Origin: SAR86 cluster bacterium
GTDB lineage: Bacteria; Pseudomonadota; Gammaproteobacteria; Pseudomonadales; Pseudohongiellaceae
Direction of reading: 5' to 3'
NCBI GenBank assembly: GCA_002401885.1
Contig: NVUL01000008.1
Location: 1 to 54,058 of the forward strand
DNA: 54,058 nucleotides
Part shown: positions 26,373-35,175 of the stretch, in pieces
Numbering within the stretch: position 1 is the first letter of the stretch
Layout of the letters: each line of letters opens with the position of its first letter
Made by a program: the position numbers and the translations under genes
Notes under the pieces: model-generated
Databases searched by the model: none
The model's input: the letters and a program-made list of their open reading frames with translations, nothing else
Told to the model about the DNA's origin: nothing

Positions 26373-26498
26373 TTGGCATCGCGGAAAAGGGAACAGCTGA
26401 ATTGGTTTAGGTATGGTTATCGAGCGGCATTGCAACAGATAGAGCTGCCCTTCGTGAAACGCCCATTCGATATCAATATGCTCACCGTAGACGGCCTC
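26339..26498. repeat. Left copy of a 160-bp direct repeat flanking the signalling island
   Basis: This stretch matches 48158-48323 in the same orientation at roughly 85-90% identity by eye, with a few small gaps. It contains the last eleven codons (with stop) of the acyltransferase gene and, on the minus strand, the last codons of a PEP-dikinase ATP-grasp gene. Long identical runs include TGAAACGCCCATTCGATATC. Confidence 0.9.
26413..26498 (-). pseudogene. Truncated 3' tail of a PEP-dikinase ATP-grasp gene
   Basis: Read on the minus strand this encodes EAVYGEHIDIEWAFHEGQLY and continues LLQCRSIT, the exact C-terminus of the intact gene at 48234-49055. The four base differences within the shared coding stretch are all synonymous. 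The normal stop is missing (ATA CCT in place of ATG TGA) and the upstream part of the gene is absent, apart from weak degraded similarity to about 26520. It is a gene remnant left at the island junction. Confidence 0.85.
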
Positions 26499-26763
26499 CG
26501 AGCTTGATCAATTTGCTATCGAAAAGGTATTACAGAGTATGTCAGTTTGGAGTGGAAACCCTGCGAAGTAAACCCATTGGCACTAATGTCGTGAACCATC
26601 CCCACCCTTGCATCGCTATCGCTGGAATTTCCACACTGCTTAGGTCAATTGGAGTAATTATTGGGATAGGGACCGCAATGGCCTATTGCCAATCTATAGG
26701 ATAATCAATTTGAGAAACGGGGTTGTCAACATCAGTTCAATCAGAGTAAGCGCAGAAGATAAT
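26499..26763. other. Non-coding left junction of the island
   Basis: Between the repeat and the end of the cyclase gene I see no gene; short frames here have no ribosome site or recognisable content. No terminator with a T-run was found. Confidence 0.4.
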
Positions 26764-27810
26764 TTAGCGCAGTGCGTAAACTTCTACTATCTCTAAGGGC
26801 CCCTTACCTTTTATGTCGATGATACCCACGGATCGGGCATCGCAACTATCTTGAATAGATAACCAGGATTCAATCGGCATAGCGATAGATCCTTCTTTAG
26901 CTACCGCGGCCATCCTGGCTGCTGTATTCACGGTATCTCCCCAAACATCGAACTGATATTTGTCGTGCCCCACAATACCCGCTATAACAGCGCCCTGATT
27001 TATCCCAACACGTACTTGCCAGACAGGGTCATTTTCAGCTGCTGCCCGTATCATCTCCAGCCCGCAGGCTACAGCAGACCTTAGTGGATCCTGATTAGCA
27101 AGCGTAAGACCGGCAGATGCCATAAACTCGTCACCAATGGTCTTGATTTTCTCCATTTCGTGCTGGCGAGTGATTTTTTCGAAAGCTTCAAATAAATTTT
27201 GCAGGCCGTTTACGACTTCTTCTGCATTGTGAGCATTGCAATATGAAGTAAAATCTACGATATCACAAAAGAGCATTGCTACATTTTGAAAGCTGCGTGG
27301 TGGAACGCGCCCCATTGACTTGAGCTCGTTCGCTACTGCCGCGGGGAGGATAACATTCAGCAAGGCATCTGCTTTTCTTTTCTCTTCTCTCAATTGTTTT
27401 ACATAACCTAGTTGTTGATCTCGCAGCCTCTTCTTTTCAAGGCATGCCCCTAAACGGGCACGCAAGAGTACCGGATCGATCGGCTTATGCAAATAGTCTG
27501 CCGCACCTAGCTCTATGCAGCGGATAACACTTTCTGTGTCGTTAATGCCTGAAATCATAATTACAGGAATATCTCTGAGCCGCATGTCTTGTTGAAGTTG
27601 CTCCAGAACTCCATAGCCGTCTAGCTCTGGCATCTCGACATCAAGCATTATCGAGTCATAGTTATTGTTGCGAATCATATCAAGAGCAATATAGCCATTT
27701 TCAGCCATATCGAATTCCGCATAGCCTTCCTTTTTTAAGAGACGTGCGGTCATTGATCGATTAAATTCATCATCGTCAACAATAAGGAGTCTTGAGTTGT
27801 CTGCGCTCAT
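26764..27810 (-). CDS. Response regulator with class III adenylate cyclase output domain
   Basis: The ATG at 27810 gives 348 residues; a GTG five codons upstream is possible. Residues 1-120 are a receiver (LLIVDDDEFN, phospho-Asp about 57 in SIMLDVEMPELDG, Lys in LHKPIDP). A short helical linker (VILPAAVANELKSMG) leads to a class III cyclase. All catalytic residues are visible: metal Asp in LFCDIVDFTSY (about 183) and KTIGDEF (227), adenine-selecting Lys 223 and Asp 288 (QFDVWGDT), and transition-state Asn 295 and Arg 299 in VNTAARM. The Lys/Asp pair predicts ATP, hence cAMP. It follows the REC-EAL gene by about 50 bp, so the two are probably co-expressed outputs of a phosphorelay. Confidence 0.88.
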   Translation of the reverse strand: MSADNSRLLIVDDDEFNRSMTARLLKKEGYAEFDMAENGYIALDMIRNNNYDSIMLDVEMPELDGYGVLEQLQQDMRLRDIPVIMISGINDTESVIRCIELGAADYLHKPIDPVLLRARLGACLEKKRLRDQQLGYVKQLREEKRKADALLNVILPAAVANELKSMGRVPPRSFQNVAMLFCDIVDFTSYCNAHNAEEVVNGLQNLFEAFEKITRQHEMEKIKTIGDEFMASAGLTLANQDPLRSAVACGLEMIRAAAENDPVWQVRVGINQGAVIAGIVGHDKYQFDVWGDTVNTAARMAAVAKEGSIAMPIESWLSIQDSCDARSVGIIDIKGKGPLEIVEVYALR

Positions 27811-27864
27811 TAGGTTTGTCACCACTTGGAAAGATAGAACGGTTCGTTCTGAATCAATTGTGAA

Positions 27865-29076
27865 TTAGTGTGGTCCGTCCCAGCTATCTAGAAAACTTAT
27901 TAGGTCTTCATTCCGCATAGGCTTGGCGCAATAAAACCCTTGTACATAGTCGCAATCCAATTCCTCAACCAAGTCCCAATCTTCACGAGATTCTGCTCCC
28001 TCGGCTACGATTTTCATTTGCATCTTTTTCGCAAGGCTTACACTGGATTCCAGGATTGCTCTTGTACTTGTGTCGTTAGTTGCGCCAGCTACAAATGCAC
28101 GGTCAATCTTCATTTCTGTAAAAGGAATGGCTTTTAGTTGTGCTAATGATGAATTGCCGGTACCGAAATCATCAATGGACAAACCGAATCCCTTCAGCCT
28201 AAGACTCAATAATGTTTCAAGACAATTTACTTCAATATTCATTGTTTGAGTTTCAGTCACTTCAAGAATTACCATTCCGGAATCCACGCCATGTTGCTTA
28301 ACTGTCTCTATAAGAAATTCTCCAAATTCAATATGTGCAAACGAATTAACGGAAAAATTTACAGCGAGCTTCAATGTCCTGCCATGTTGATTCCATTCTG
28401 CTAGTTGGGTTATCGCTAACTTGTATATCTCGTTCGTTAATTTATCAATCAACCCCAATTCTTCAGCAAGGGGGATAAACGCTCCGGGAGGAAGCACGCC
28501 TCGATCAATATTCCACCACCTACAAAGGGTTTCTACGCCTACAATTTCCCCGCTGCTGACACATACTTTTGGTTGATAAACCAAAAGCGGTTGGTTCTTG
28601 CCGGAACCCTTAATCCCATCTCGAAGATCTGATTCACTAATCGGTTTCTCGGGAGCATGAAGTCTTCGCTCAGTCTGAAGGGGTTCATATTTTTTTATAA
28701 GAGTAATCAACTCATCGGGTTTCAATGGTTTTTTAATCGCACCCAGCAAATTCAAATCATGAGCCTTTCCCAGACCAAATGCCGAATCAAGTAGCCGCGT
28801 ATCTTCACCACTAAAAAGAATCAGCCCCCCACTAAAACCGCTCTCGTGTGCATGGCGCATGAATTCGACGCCATCCATTTCAGGCATGTTTAAATCGCAG
28901 ATAATTAGTTCAATAGGTGGATCACTGGTGACTAGCCTCCCCAGAGCAATATTACCGTTGGTTGCTGTATCGATCTTCGTAAAACCCAATTTCTCGAGGA
29001 TTCGCACGGCCATATTAAGGACGACTGGTTCATCGTCAACAACCATAATGGAAAGATCAGTTATATTGTCAATCAC
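27865..29076 (-). CDS. Response regulator with EAL (c-di-GMP phosphodiesterase) domain
   Basis: This 403-residue protein starts at a GTG. Residues 5-130 are a receiver (MVVDDEPVV, phospho-Asp in LIICDLNMPEMDG, KKPLKP). Residues 160-400 are an EAL domain with an intact set of motifs: GVETLCRW (EAL signature as ETL), AVNFSVNSF, LEVTETQ, SIDDFGTGNSS, EMKIDRAF, VAEGAES and QGFYCAKPM. It should hydrolyse c-di-GMP in response to phosphorylation. It is a close paralogue of the gene at 35176-36390 and ends with the same WxGPH tail. It is divergent from a third paralogue whose EAL domain has decayed. Confidence 0.88.
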   Translation of the reverse strand: MIDNITDLSIMVVDDEPVVLNMAVRILEKLGFTKIDTATNGNIALGRLVTSDPPIELIICDLNMPEMDGVEFMRHAHESGFSGGLILFSGEDTRLLDSAFGLGKAHDLNLLGAIKKPLKPDELITLIKKYEPLQTERRLHAPEKPISESDLRDGIKGSGKNQPLLVYQPKVCVSSGEIVGVETLCRWWNIDRGVLPPGAFIPLAEELGLIDKLTNEIYKLAITQLAEWNQHGRTLKLAVNFSVNSFAHIEFGEFLIETVKQHGVDSGMVILEVTETQTMNIEVNCLETLLSLRLKGFGLSIDDFGTGNSSLAQLKAIPFTEMKIDRAFVAGATNDTSTRAILESSVSLAKKMQMKIVAEGAESREDWDLVEELDCDYVQGFYCAKPMRNEDLISFLDSWDGPH

Positions 29077-29468
29077 ACTCTATTCGCCCCAGCATGTATT
29101 CAGAACATAAGAAAAAAGGGTTTATCCAAACAATTGAGCGCCATTCAATGGCAATGCTGCCTTGAGCTCTGAGTTTGTACATTTGGTTATAGCGAATCTA
29201 GGCTAAAACCGCAACAACCGTGCGCGGATACAGGGTTTTTGGAATGCTTTTTCTTAAACCCAGAAGCATTATCTCCCCCAACCCTTTGCCAACTGAAATG
29301 GTGTCGTGGAATTGGCAATATAACCCTTCTATTGCTATGGGATTAGCGCTGCGAATCCTTGTGCTGGCAACTCTCATGGTGTTAAACTCTGCTGGAGAAC
29401 TCTGCGCATTCAAACCATCCACGCATGAATATTGTGCAATCAAAATTTGGATTTCAATAGATGAGGTC
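29077..29468. other. Divergent spacer between two REC-EAL paralogues
   Basis: The spacer is 392 bp and must hold two divergent promoters. The plus-strand frame stays open from 29220, but the extra 83 residues do not resemble a receiver N-terminus, so I treat this as leader. Confidence 0.4.
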
Positions 29469-30662
29469 ATGTCGGTGAGCGCGACTCCTGAAGCACGATC
29501 CGCCCTAAAAGTTTTGGCAGTGGACGATGATACGTTTATTTCTGACTTATTGAAGCGGCTTGCAACCAAGGTTGGTTGCGCTGTTCATTGTATCCATGAC
29601 GGTGCAGAAGTTGGAAATGCACTTCTTGCCTATCGACCGGAAATTATTTTCCTCGACCTGGTCCTTCCTGGAATCGATGGTGTAGAGATTATCCGCATAC
29701 TGGCGAAAGCTGAATGCAAGGCAAAGATTGTGCTAATGAGCGGGCTAGATAAGCGCACACTTTCTTCTGTGGAAGAGGTAGCCAAGAAGAGCAAGCTTGA
29801 TGTAATTGGCGCAATTAGTAAGCCTTTTGAGCCCGGCCAGATCGAAGGCATTTTGCAGCCTTTGGTAGAAAGCAAGAGAACGGCATCACTGAGAGTTGAT
29901 AGCACTACTCAAACCGAAACCTGCCTCGGGCCTCATCTCTCCTATGAACCAGAACAATCGCTGTCTGAATCAAGTGAAGGCAGTACAAACTGGGCTCGTG
30001 TTTCATATGTCTGGAAGTTGGACGATGAGCAGTTAATGGATATTGACAGCATTCTTGATGAAACGGTCAAGCCAAGAATTTCGAGAGGAATAATAGAGGT
30101 CATTCTAAGAACCGCGAAATCGGACAAGGAAAATGGGGTAATAGACCCTTTAAAATTTGGGCTTAAGATAGCCCTGCCGCAGAATCTGCTGAGCGATGAA
30201 TCCACACCAGACTACTTGAGCGAATTGGTCCAAGCCAGCGGCCTGGGAAATCAGAATATTCTATTTGAAATTGACGAGAATGCGATTATCAATTCTTCAG
30301 ATACAACATCTGATGTTCTGTCGAGATTGAAAATAAAAGGTTTTAAGCTAGCAGTTTGTGTGAAGGATCAAAGTGATCAAGTCTTGGCCGCGTTAGACAA
30401 ATTGCCGGTTGATGAGATCGTGGTCAACATGGCCACCGAGCAATTTGGAGAAAGCTACATCAATAATACCGAAACCGAATTTCAGGTTGCCTCACTAGTA
30501 TCCTATGCCGCAGGTGCCGGATTGGTTACTTCAGTTAAGAATGCTGCCAGTGACCAGCAACTTAATTTTGCCAAACGCTGCAATTTTCAAAAAGCCAGCG
30601 GGCTGTGCATTCAATCCCCTTCTGATGGAATATCTGCAATGGAATTTTTTAAGAGGGCTTAG
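29469..30662 (+). CDS. Response regulator with degenerate, probably inactive EAL domain
   Basis: From the ATG at 29469 (GAGG just upstream) the product has 397 residues, the length of the intact REC-EAL paralogues. The receiver is intact (LAVDDDTFIS, IIFLDLVLPGIDG, SKPFEPG). The C-terminal part aligns along the EAL fold but has lost nearly every catalytic motif: the NFS region reads KIALPQN, the DDFG region reads LAVCVKDQS, KIDR reads IVVNM, EGAE reads SVKNAAS, and QGFYCAKPM reads SGLCIQSPS. Only an acidic ILFEIDE keeps a trace. It cannot be a standard phosphodiesterase; it may bind c-di-GMP or a partner protein. Its stop lies 4 bp from the convergent hybrid kinase. Confidence 0.8.
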   Translation: MSVSATPEARSALKVLAVDDDTFISDLLKRLATKVGCAVHCIHDGAEVGNALLAYRPEIIFLDLVLPGIDGVEIIRILAKAECKAKIVLMSGLDKRTLSSVEEVAKKSKLDVIGAISKPFEPGQIEGILQPLVESKRTASLRVDSTTQTETCLGPHLSYEPEQSLSESSEGSTNWARVSYVWKLDDEQLMDIDSILDETVKPRISRGIIEVILRTAKSDKENGVIDPLKFGLKIALPQNLLSDESTPDYLSELVQASGLGNQNILFEIDENAIINSSDTTSDVLSRLKIKGFKLAVCVKDQSDQVLAALDKLPVDEIVVNMATEQFGESYINNTETEFQVASLVSYAAGAGLVTSVKNAASDQQLNFAKRCNFQKASGLCIQSPSDGISAMEFFKRA

Positions 30663-30666
30663 CTAC

Positions 30667-33600
30667 TTAAAGACTCAAAATGTATTGCCGTACAGCTGCT
30701 ATAATATTGTCCAGCTTTGGGACACGGCTGTTTATGGTATCCCAATCTTGTTTCTTGGTTGCTTCCTCAAGATCCCGGCAAAGCTCTCCCAGCTCCATAG
30801 CGCCTACGCTAAGAGCAGCCGATTTCAATTTGTGGCTGGCAATTTGAATTTCATTTACTGATTTGCTGGAATAACCAGCCTGTATTTCCTGAATAGTTAA
30901 GCTGGAAGGTTCGAGAAAATCATTCAGGATTTCCTTAAAAGTATCTTCGTCATCTCCAAAAACACTCTTCAATACATTTTCATCTATTGGGCTAGAGCCT
31001 GAATTTTCCTGCACAGTCATTTTGTTTTCTGCCTCGCGAGCATCGTTTATGGAGTTGGATTTCTGGTCGGATAATAAATTCTTCGAAGCAGGAATGAAAT
31101 TCGGCATCCAGCGGCGCAATATATTTCTAAGGGCCTTCATATCGATTGGCTTGGAAAGGTAGTCATCCATTCCTGCTTTAATGCATTTTTCGGCTTCACC
31201 GTGTAATGCATTTGCCGTGATAGCCACGATAGGAGCTCTAACGCTAGTTGTTTCCTGCTCCAGCGTTCTGACTTCTCCAGTGAGTTGGTATCCGTCCATC
31301 ACTGGCATATGGCAGTCCGTCAGAAGAACTGAATATCTACCAGATTTCCAGGCATCGAGAGCAAGTTGCCCATTCTCTGCCATTTCACAAGTATAGCCGA
31401 GCATGGTTAGTTGTCGTCCGATTACATCCTGATTTGTTAAGTTATCTTCTGCTACAAGGATTAAGCAGTTGCAGTCGACGGCCTCCTGAACTGATAGAGG
31501 GTTCGCGGCGGCTGAAAAATCTTCCACCTGTTTTTCAAAATGAACTTCCGGGCTTGCTCTACCAGTTGCGATTGACACCGCATTCAGGAAGGCAATTCTT
31601 TTTAGAGGGCTGGTATCCAAATTAACTGCGATTTCATCATTTATCCTCGGTTTCCCACGCCTTCCTTGAAACAGAATTACTAGCTTTAAACCTTTCTGCG
31701 TGCTGTTTTCAATTGAGCGGCGTATTTTTTTCAACTCATCTTCATTCCACCCCGCCCCAATAATAACCAGATCATAGGCTCCATCTAAGGCTAAAGGGAG
31801 ATCAGATTCTAGATCTATAATTTCACCACTATCTGGAGAATCTACGATAACACCCCAATGCTCTAGATAGCGGCTACATACAAATTTTTCTCTCTCATGG
31901 TTTCCTAAAAGCAAGACTCTAAGGCCTCTCAATGCTTCTCGGTTTTTCTCTTCTTCAACTTTTTCACTTTCACCAAAATTGAGTCTTACTGAAAAGGTTG
32001 AGCCCTTGCCCAACTGACTATTGACACTAATCGTGCCTCCCATCAGCTCTGTAAGCCTCTGACAGATCGCCAATCCCAAACCCGTCCCGCCAAACTTGCG
32101 CGTAGTAGAACTTTCTGCCTGATTAAAAGACTGAAAAAGCTTAGCCTGCGCTTCTTCGGAAATACCAACTCCTTTATCTAATACTTCTAAAAGTATATTG
32201 AAGCTTTTCTCTGACCTTTCCAGAAGACTGATTGATATTTCGACATCTCCAGACTGAGTAAATTTGACCGCATTACTCCCCAGATTGGTTAGTATCTGAC
32301 GAATCCTCACCGGATCACCCAATATGAGCTGGGGAATGTCAGGGTCAATATACAGAATGAGTTTCAAGTCTTTAGCATCAGTCAGCGGTTTTAGTGTTTC
32401 TGCTACGCTTTCACTTAGCTCTCTTAGGGAGAAAGGAATCTCTTCAAGTTCCAACTTTCCTGCTTCAATTTTGGAAAAGTCCAATATATCGTTAATGATG
32501 GTAAGCAATGATTGGCTAGAGTCGCATACTGTTTGCAACATACTTTTTTGTTCTGATTCCAATTCGGATTGCCGGAGCAGATCAATCATGCCGATAATGC
32601 CATTCATCGGCGTGCGAATTTCATGGCTCATTGTGGCCAGAAAGCTGGCCTTCGCTTTAGTTGCGGCTTCTGCCTCATCACGCAACTCCTCGGCTCTTTC
32701 TTTTGCTAACAATAATTCATCTTCAGCTATTTTTTGAGCGGTTACATCAGCCACAATACCTATTATGCGAGTAGGTTTTCCTGATTGGTCTTGTTCCACG
32801 ACCGTCCCCATGGAATGAATCCATTTAATACTGCCTTGTTTGGTCGTAACACCGTAGGTTTCATCAAATTCGCTTCGTTCCAGGTTGGCGTAATGATTGA
32901 AGCTCTTCAGAACGCGCTTCCTGTCCTGCTCAACAATAACCTTAGTAAGAACACTCAAATCACTTCCAATTTCGTCTACTTCATAGCCCAACATGCTGGC
33001 CCAGCGCTCGTCCACAATGCTTTTTCCTGCGGCAAGGTCAACGTCCCAAGTGCCCAGGTTGCCACCTTTAAGGGCAAATTTCAGACGCTTCTCGCTGTCT
33101 TTCAGTTGTTCTTCCGCAGCTGCACGAGCGATGGCATTCTGTTTAAAAACTTCGACAGTTTTCGCCATCTTTCCTATTTCGTCATGTCTTTCCGAATTCG
33201 CAACAGTTACACGGTGATTCCCCTCGGCAAGATCACTCATCACGCCTTGCATATCCTGAATCGGCTTAACGAATATTTTGATGCCTAGATAAATGAATAG
33301 CATAGCTGTAAAAGTGAGTAGCGATGATATTACGGTTAGAAAGGTGTCGTTGCGGCCAGAAATGCCTGCCAGTTCTTCCAGAGAATTCGTTGCTTCTAGG
33401 CGAATACCAGCACTAAAAGATTCCAATAAATTTTCCAGATTTGCATAGTAATCACGTTCAAGTTCCATCACGTTCGCAATTGCTCGCTCCTTACTCGATG
33501 AATCATAGTCTTCAAAAACAACTTCAGCCTGCGATTGTATGCCCCCAAAGAGTAGGTCAATAGACTCGGTATTCTCCAGCAGAGAAACATCCCCCAAGAT

Positions 33601-34881
33601 AGAATGAAGGTCATCCAGGTAAGAAGCGAATTCAGCAGCGTTCGTTATAAAGTTCTCGCGAGCTCCTCGATAGCCAGCCATATACTCGGTGAGGTTATTC
33701 GCCATATCGGCCGACTCATCCAGCAGCTCCAAATAGAGATTATCCAGCTCTAGATTGCTACTGGATTCATCCACGTCTTTGGCCGCATTCAATAGAGTAT
33801 CAAGCTGGTCGAATTCAGATCCTTTTAGATGCTCCACACTGTCGCGAGCCGATTGCTCGGTTTCTGGATTATAGATAGCAAATACACGAGATCTTGACTC
33901 GCTAACATAGGACTCAACTTCATCTGTTATTTCATTTATTTGCGTGGCGCGCTCCGGAGCTACGCGCAGTAGTTCATCAAGAGAAATAACAATCTCACTA
34001 TAATCCTGCTCTAGTTGAGCCCGCTGCTGATATTCGCCTAGAACATAGGCCATAACGTCAGCGTTTATATCAGCAATGTCATCAATTATTCCCGCACTCA
34101 ATGTTGTGGCAGGGAAAACTTCATTGCTGAATTCTTGACTAGATTCCAGAACGCGTAGATTCAGGAGGTGGCTAAAAGCGGCCCATACTAAAAAGACTAG
34201 GGTAAAACCAGTAAGTGATACGCCGGCTTTGACTCCAATTGATTCACTAAAGATTGTGCCTCGTTGAAAACACATTAAACACGCGGTAAAGCCAATAACA
34301 ATAAATCCCACCGCGGTGTGAACAGCCATACGCGTAAGACTTGCCCAACCGTATGCTTCACTCAGACCAATTGAGTATCCCATCAAAGCCACAATCCCAA
34401 GCACTAACACGAGAGCGGAGAGAACAAAAACGAAAAACCAATTTCCACGCCGCAGGTTGACAGCGAGCATACCTATCGAAACAAGCGTAAAACACAGAGC
34501 AGTATTGGGTGCCATGCGCCCGGGGTTAGATGTCTGGGTTGTTATGTAATGCTCCATAAAAAGTTGATCAATCCCCAGATCAACACCACTCAGGTATTCA
34601 ATCAATGTTAGCCCACCAATGATCCCAACTAGTCCCGCACAAACCTTTGCAATGGAGCTTCGTCCTACATTAAGCGCGAGGAAACCAATTCCAGCTAAGA
34701 GAAACCCTAATGCTGTGTTGTATTGCATGGGCACAAAAGAGGGCAAAACTTGAATCAGAAATTCCGTCTGAGTGTGCCATCCACCCAGTACGACAATGCC
34801 CAGAATCGCTGGAAATAGGGCACCAATGAATACAAACCGGTTAGAATTTGAGCGAGGAGAAACGTCAATCATGGTGCTCAT
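30667..34881 (-). CDS. Membrane hybrid sensor kinase: TM sensor-HAMP-PAS-HisKA-HATPase-REC-HPt
   Basis: The ATG at 34881 with AAGGAG just upstream is preferred over an in-frame TTG at 34974; the product has 1404 residues. About eight N-terminal helices are followed by a long helical periplasmic segment, another helix, HAMP, and a PAS fold (GNLGTWDVDLAAG). Kinase motifs are [30 protein letters not shown] and [11 protein letters not shown]. Next comes a receiver-like domain without acidic pocket or phospho-Asp, ending in ATGRASPEV, then a true receiver ([29 protein letters not shown]) and an HPt domain ([14 protein letters not shown]). It is a BarA-like four-step relay kinase and a paralogue of the kinase at 44296-48159. 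Its convergent neighbour is the degenerate EAL protein. Confidence 0.88.
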   Translation of the reverse strand: MSTMIDVSPRSNSNRFVFIGALFPAILGIVVLGGWHTQTEFLIQVLPSFVPMQYNTALGFLLAGIGFLALNVGRSSIAKVCAGLVGIIGGLTLIEYLSGVDLGIDQLFMEHYITTQTSNPGRMAPNTALCFTLVSIGMLAVNLRRGNWFFVFVLSALVLVLGIVALMGYSIGLSEAYGWASLTRMAVHTAVGFIVIGFTACLMCFQRGTIFSESIGVKAGVSLTGFTLVFLVWAAFSHLLNLRVLESSQEFSNEVFPATTLSAGIIDDIADINADVMAYVLGEYQQRAQLEQDYSEIVISLDELLRVAPERATQINEITDEVESYVSESRSRVFAIYNPETEQSARDSVEHLKGSEFDQLDTLLNAAKDVDESSSNLELDNLYLELLDESADMANNLTEYMAGYRGARENFITNAAEFASYLDDLHSILGDVSLLENTESIDLLFGGIQSQAEVVFEDYDSSSKERAIANVMELERDYYANLENLLESFSAGIRLEATNSLEELAGISGRNDTFLTVISSLLTFTAMLFIYLGIKIFVKPIQDMQGVMSDLAEGNHRVTVANSERHDEIGKMAKTVEVFKQNAIARAAAEEQLKDSEKRLKFALKGGNLGTWDVDLAAGKSIVDERWASMLGYEVDEIGSDLSVLTKVIVEQDRKRVLKSFNHYANLERSEFDETYGVTTKQGSIKWIHSMGTVVEQDQSGKPTRIIGIVADVTAQKIAEDELLLAKERAEELRDEAEAATKAKASFLATMSHEIRTPMNGIIGMIDLLRQSELESEQKSMLQTVCDSSQSLLTIINDILDFSKIEAGKLELEEIPFSLRELSESVAETLKPLTDAKDLKLILYIDPDIPQLILGDPVRIRQILTNLGSNAVKFTQSGDVEISISLLERSEKSFNILLEVLDKGVGISEEAQAKLFQSFNQAESSTTRKFGGTGLGLAICQRLTELMGGTISVNSQLGKGSTFSVRLNFGESEKVEEEKNREALRGLRVLLLGNHEREKFVCSRYLEHWGVIVDSPDSGEIIDLESDLPLALDGAYDLVIIGAGWNEDELKKIRRSIENSTQKGLKLVILFQGRRGKPRINDEIAVNLDTSPLKRIAFLNAVSIATGRASPEVHFEKQVEDFSAAANPLSVQEAVDCNCLILVAEDNLTNQDVIGRQLTMLGYTCEMAENGQLALDAWKSGRYSVLLTDCHMPVMDGYQLTGEVRTLEQETTSVRAPIVAITANALHGEAEKCIKAGMDDYLSKPIDMKALRNILRRWMPNFIPASKNLLSDQKSNSINDAREAENKMTVQENSGSSPIDENVLKSVFGDDEDTFKEILNDFLEPSSLTIQEIQAGYSSKSVNEIQIASHKLKSAALSVGAMELGELCRDLEEATKKQDWDTINSRVPKLDNIIAAVRQYILSL

Positions 34882-35175
34882 CCACTCCTTTTTGTGGGAG
34901 CCAATTGTAGTGCCGTAGATCAACTCTTCATTGAGAGTTTGAATACAGCCAATAATAGACTTTTTAAAGGACAAATATCCAGCATGCTTATGTGAATTCT
35001 CATGTATTGAAGCAGGAAGTACTATTCGATGTTTGGATTGTCATCGAGTAATTGACTAATCCGAGGCGATGTTCTAGTGCGAATATTGTTGTTATTTGTG
35101 GTCGAAATGGCAATATGCGAAACTACTTTATGCGGCAATGAAACTGAGTAACAACCCCTTGAAAGGATTACTACC
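34882..35175. other. Divergent spacer between hybrid kinase and REC-EAL genes
   Basis: About 294 bp hold the promoters of two divergent genes. AAAGGA at 35162-35167 is the ribosome site of the plus-strand gene. No other structure was recognised. Confidence 0.4.

Noticed and set aside
26504..26704. 66-codon plus-strand frame at the left island junction
   Set aside because: No ribosome site, no recognisable family, and it begins at the edge of degraded dikinase-like sequence; likely chance.
29220..29468. 83-residue N-terminal extension of the degenerate REC-EAL protein
   Set aside because: It does not resemble a domain, the receiver begins just after ATG 29469, and the resulting length matches the paralogues.
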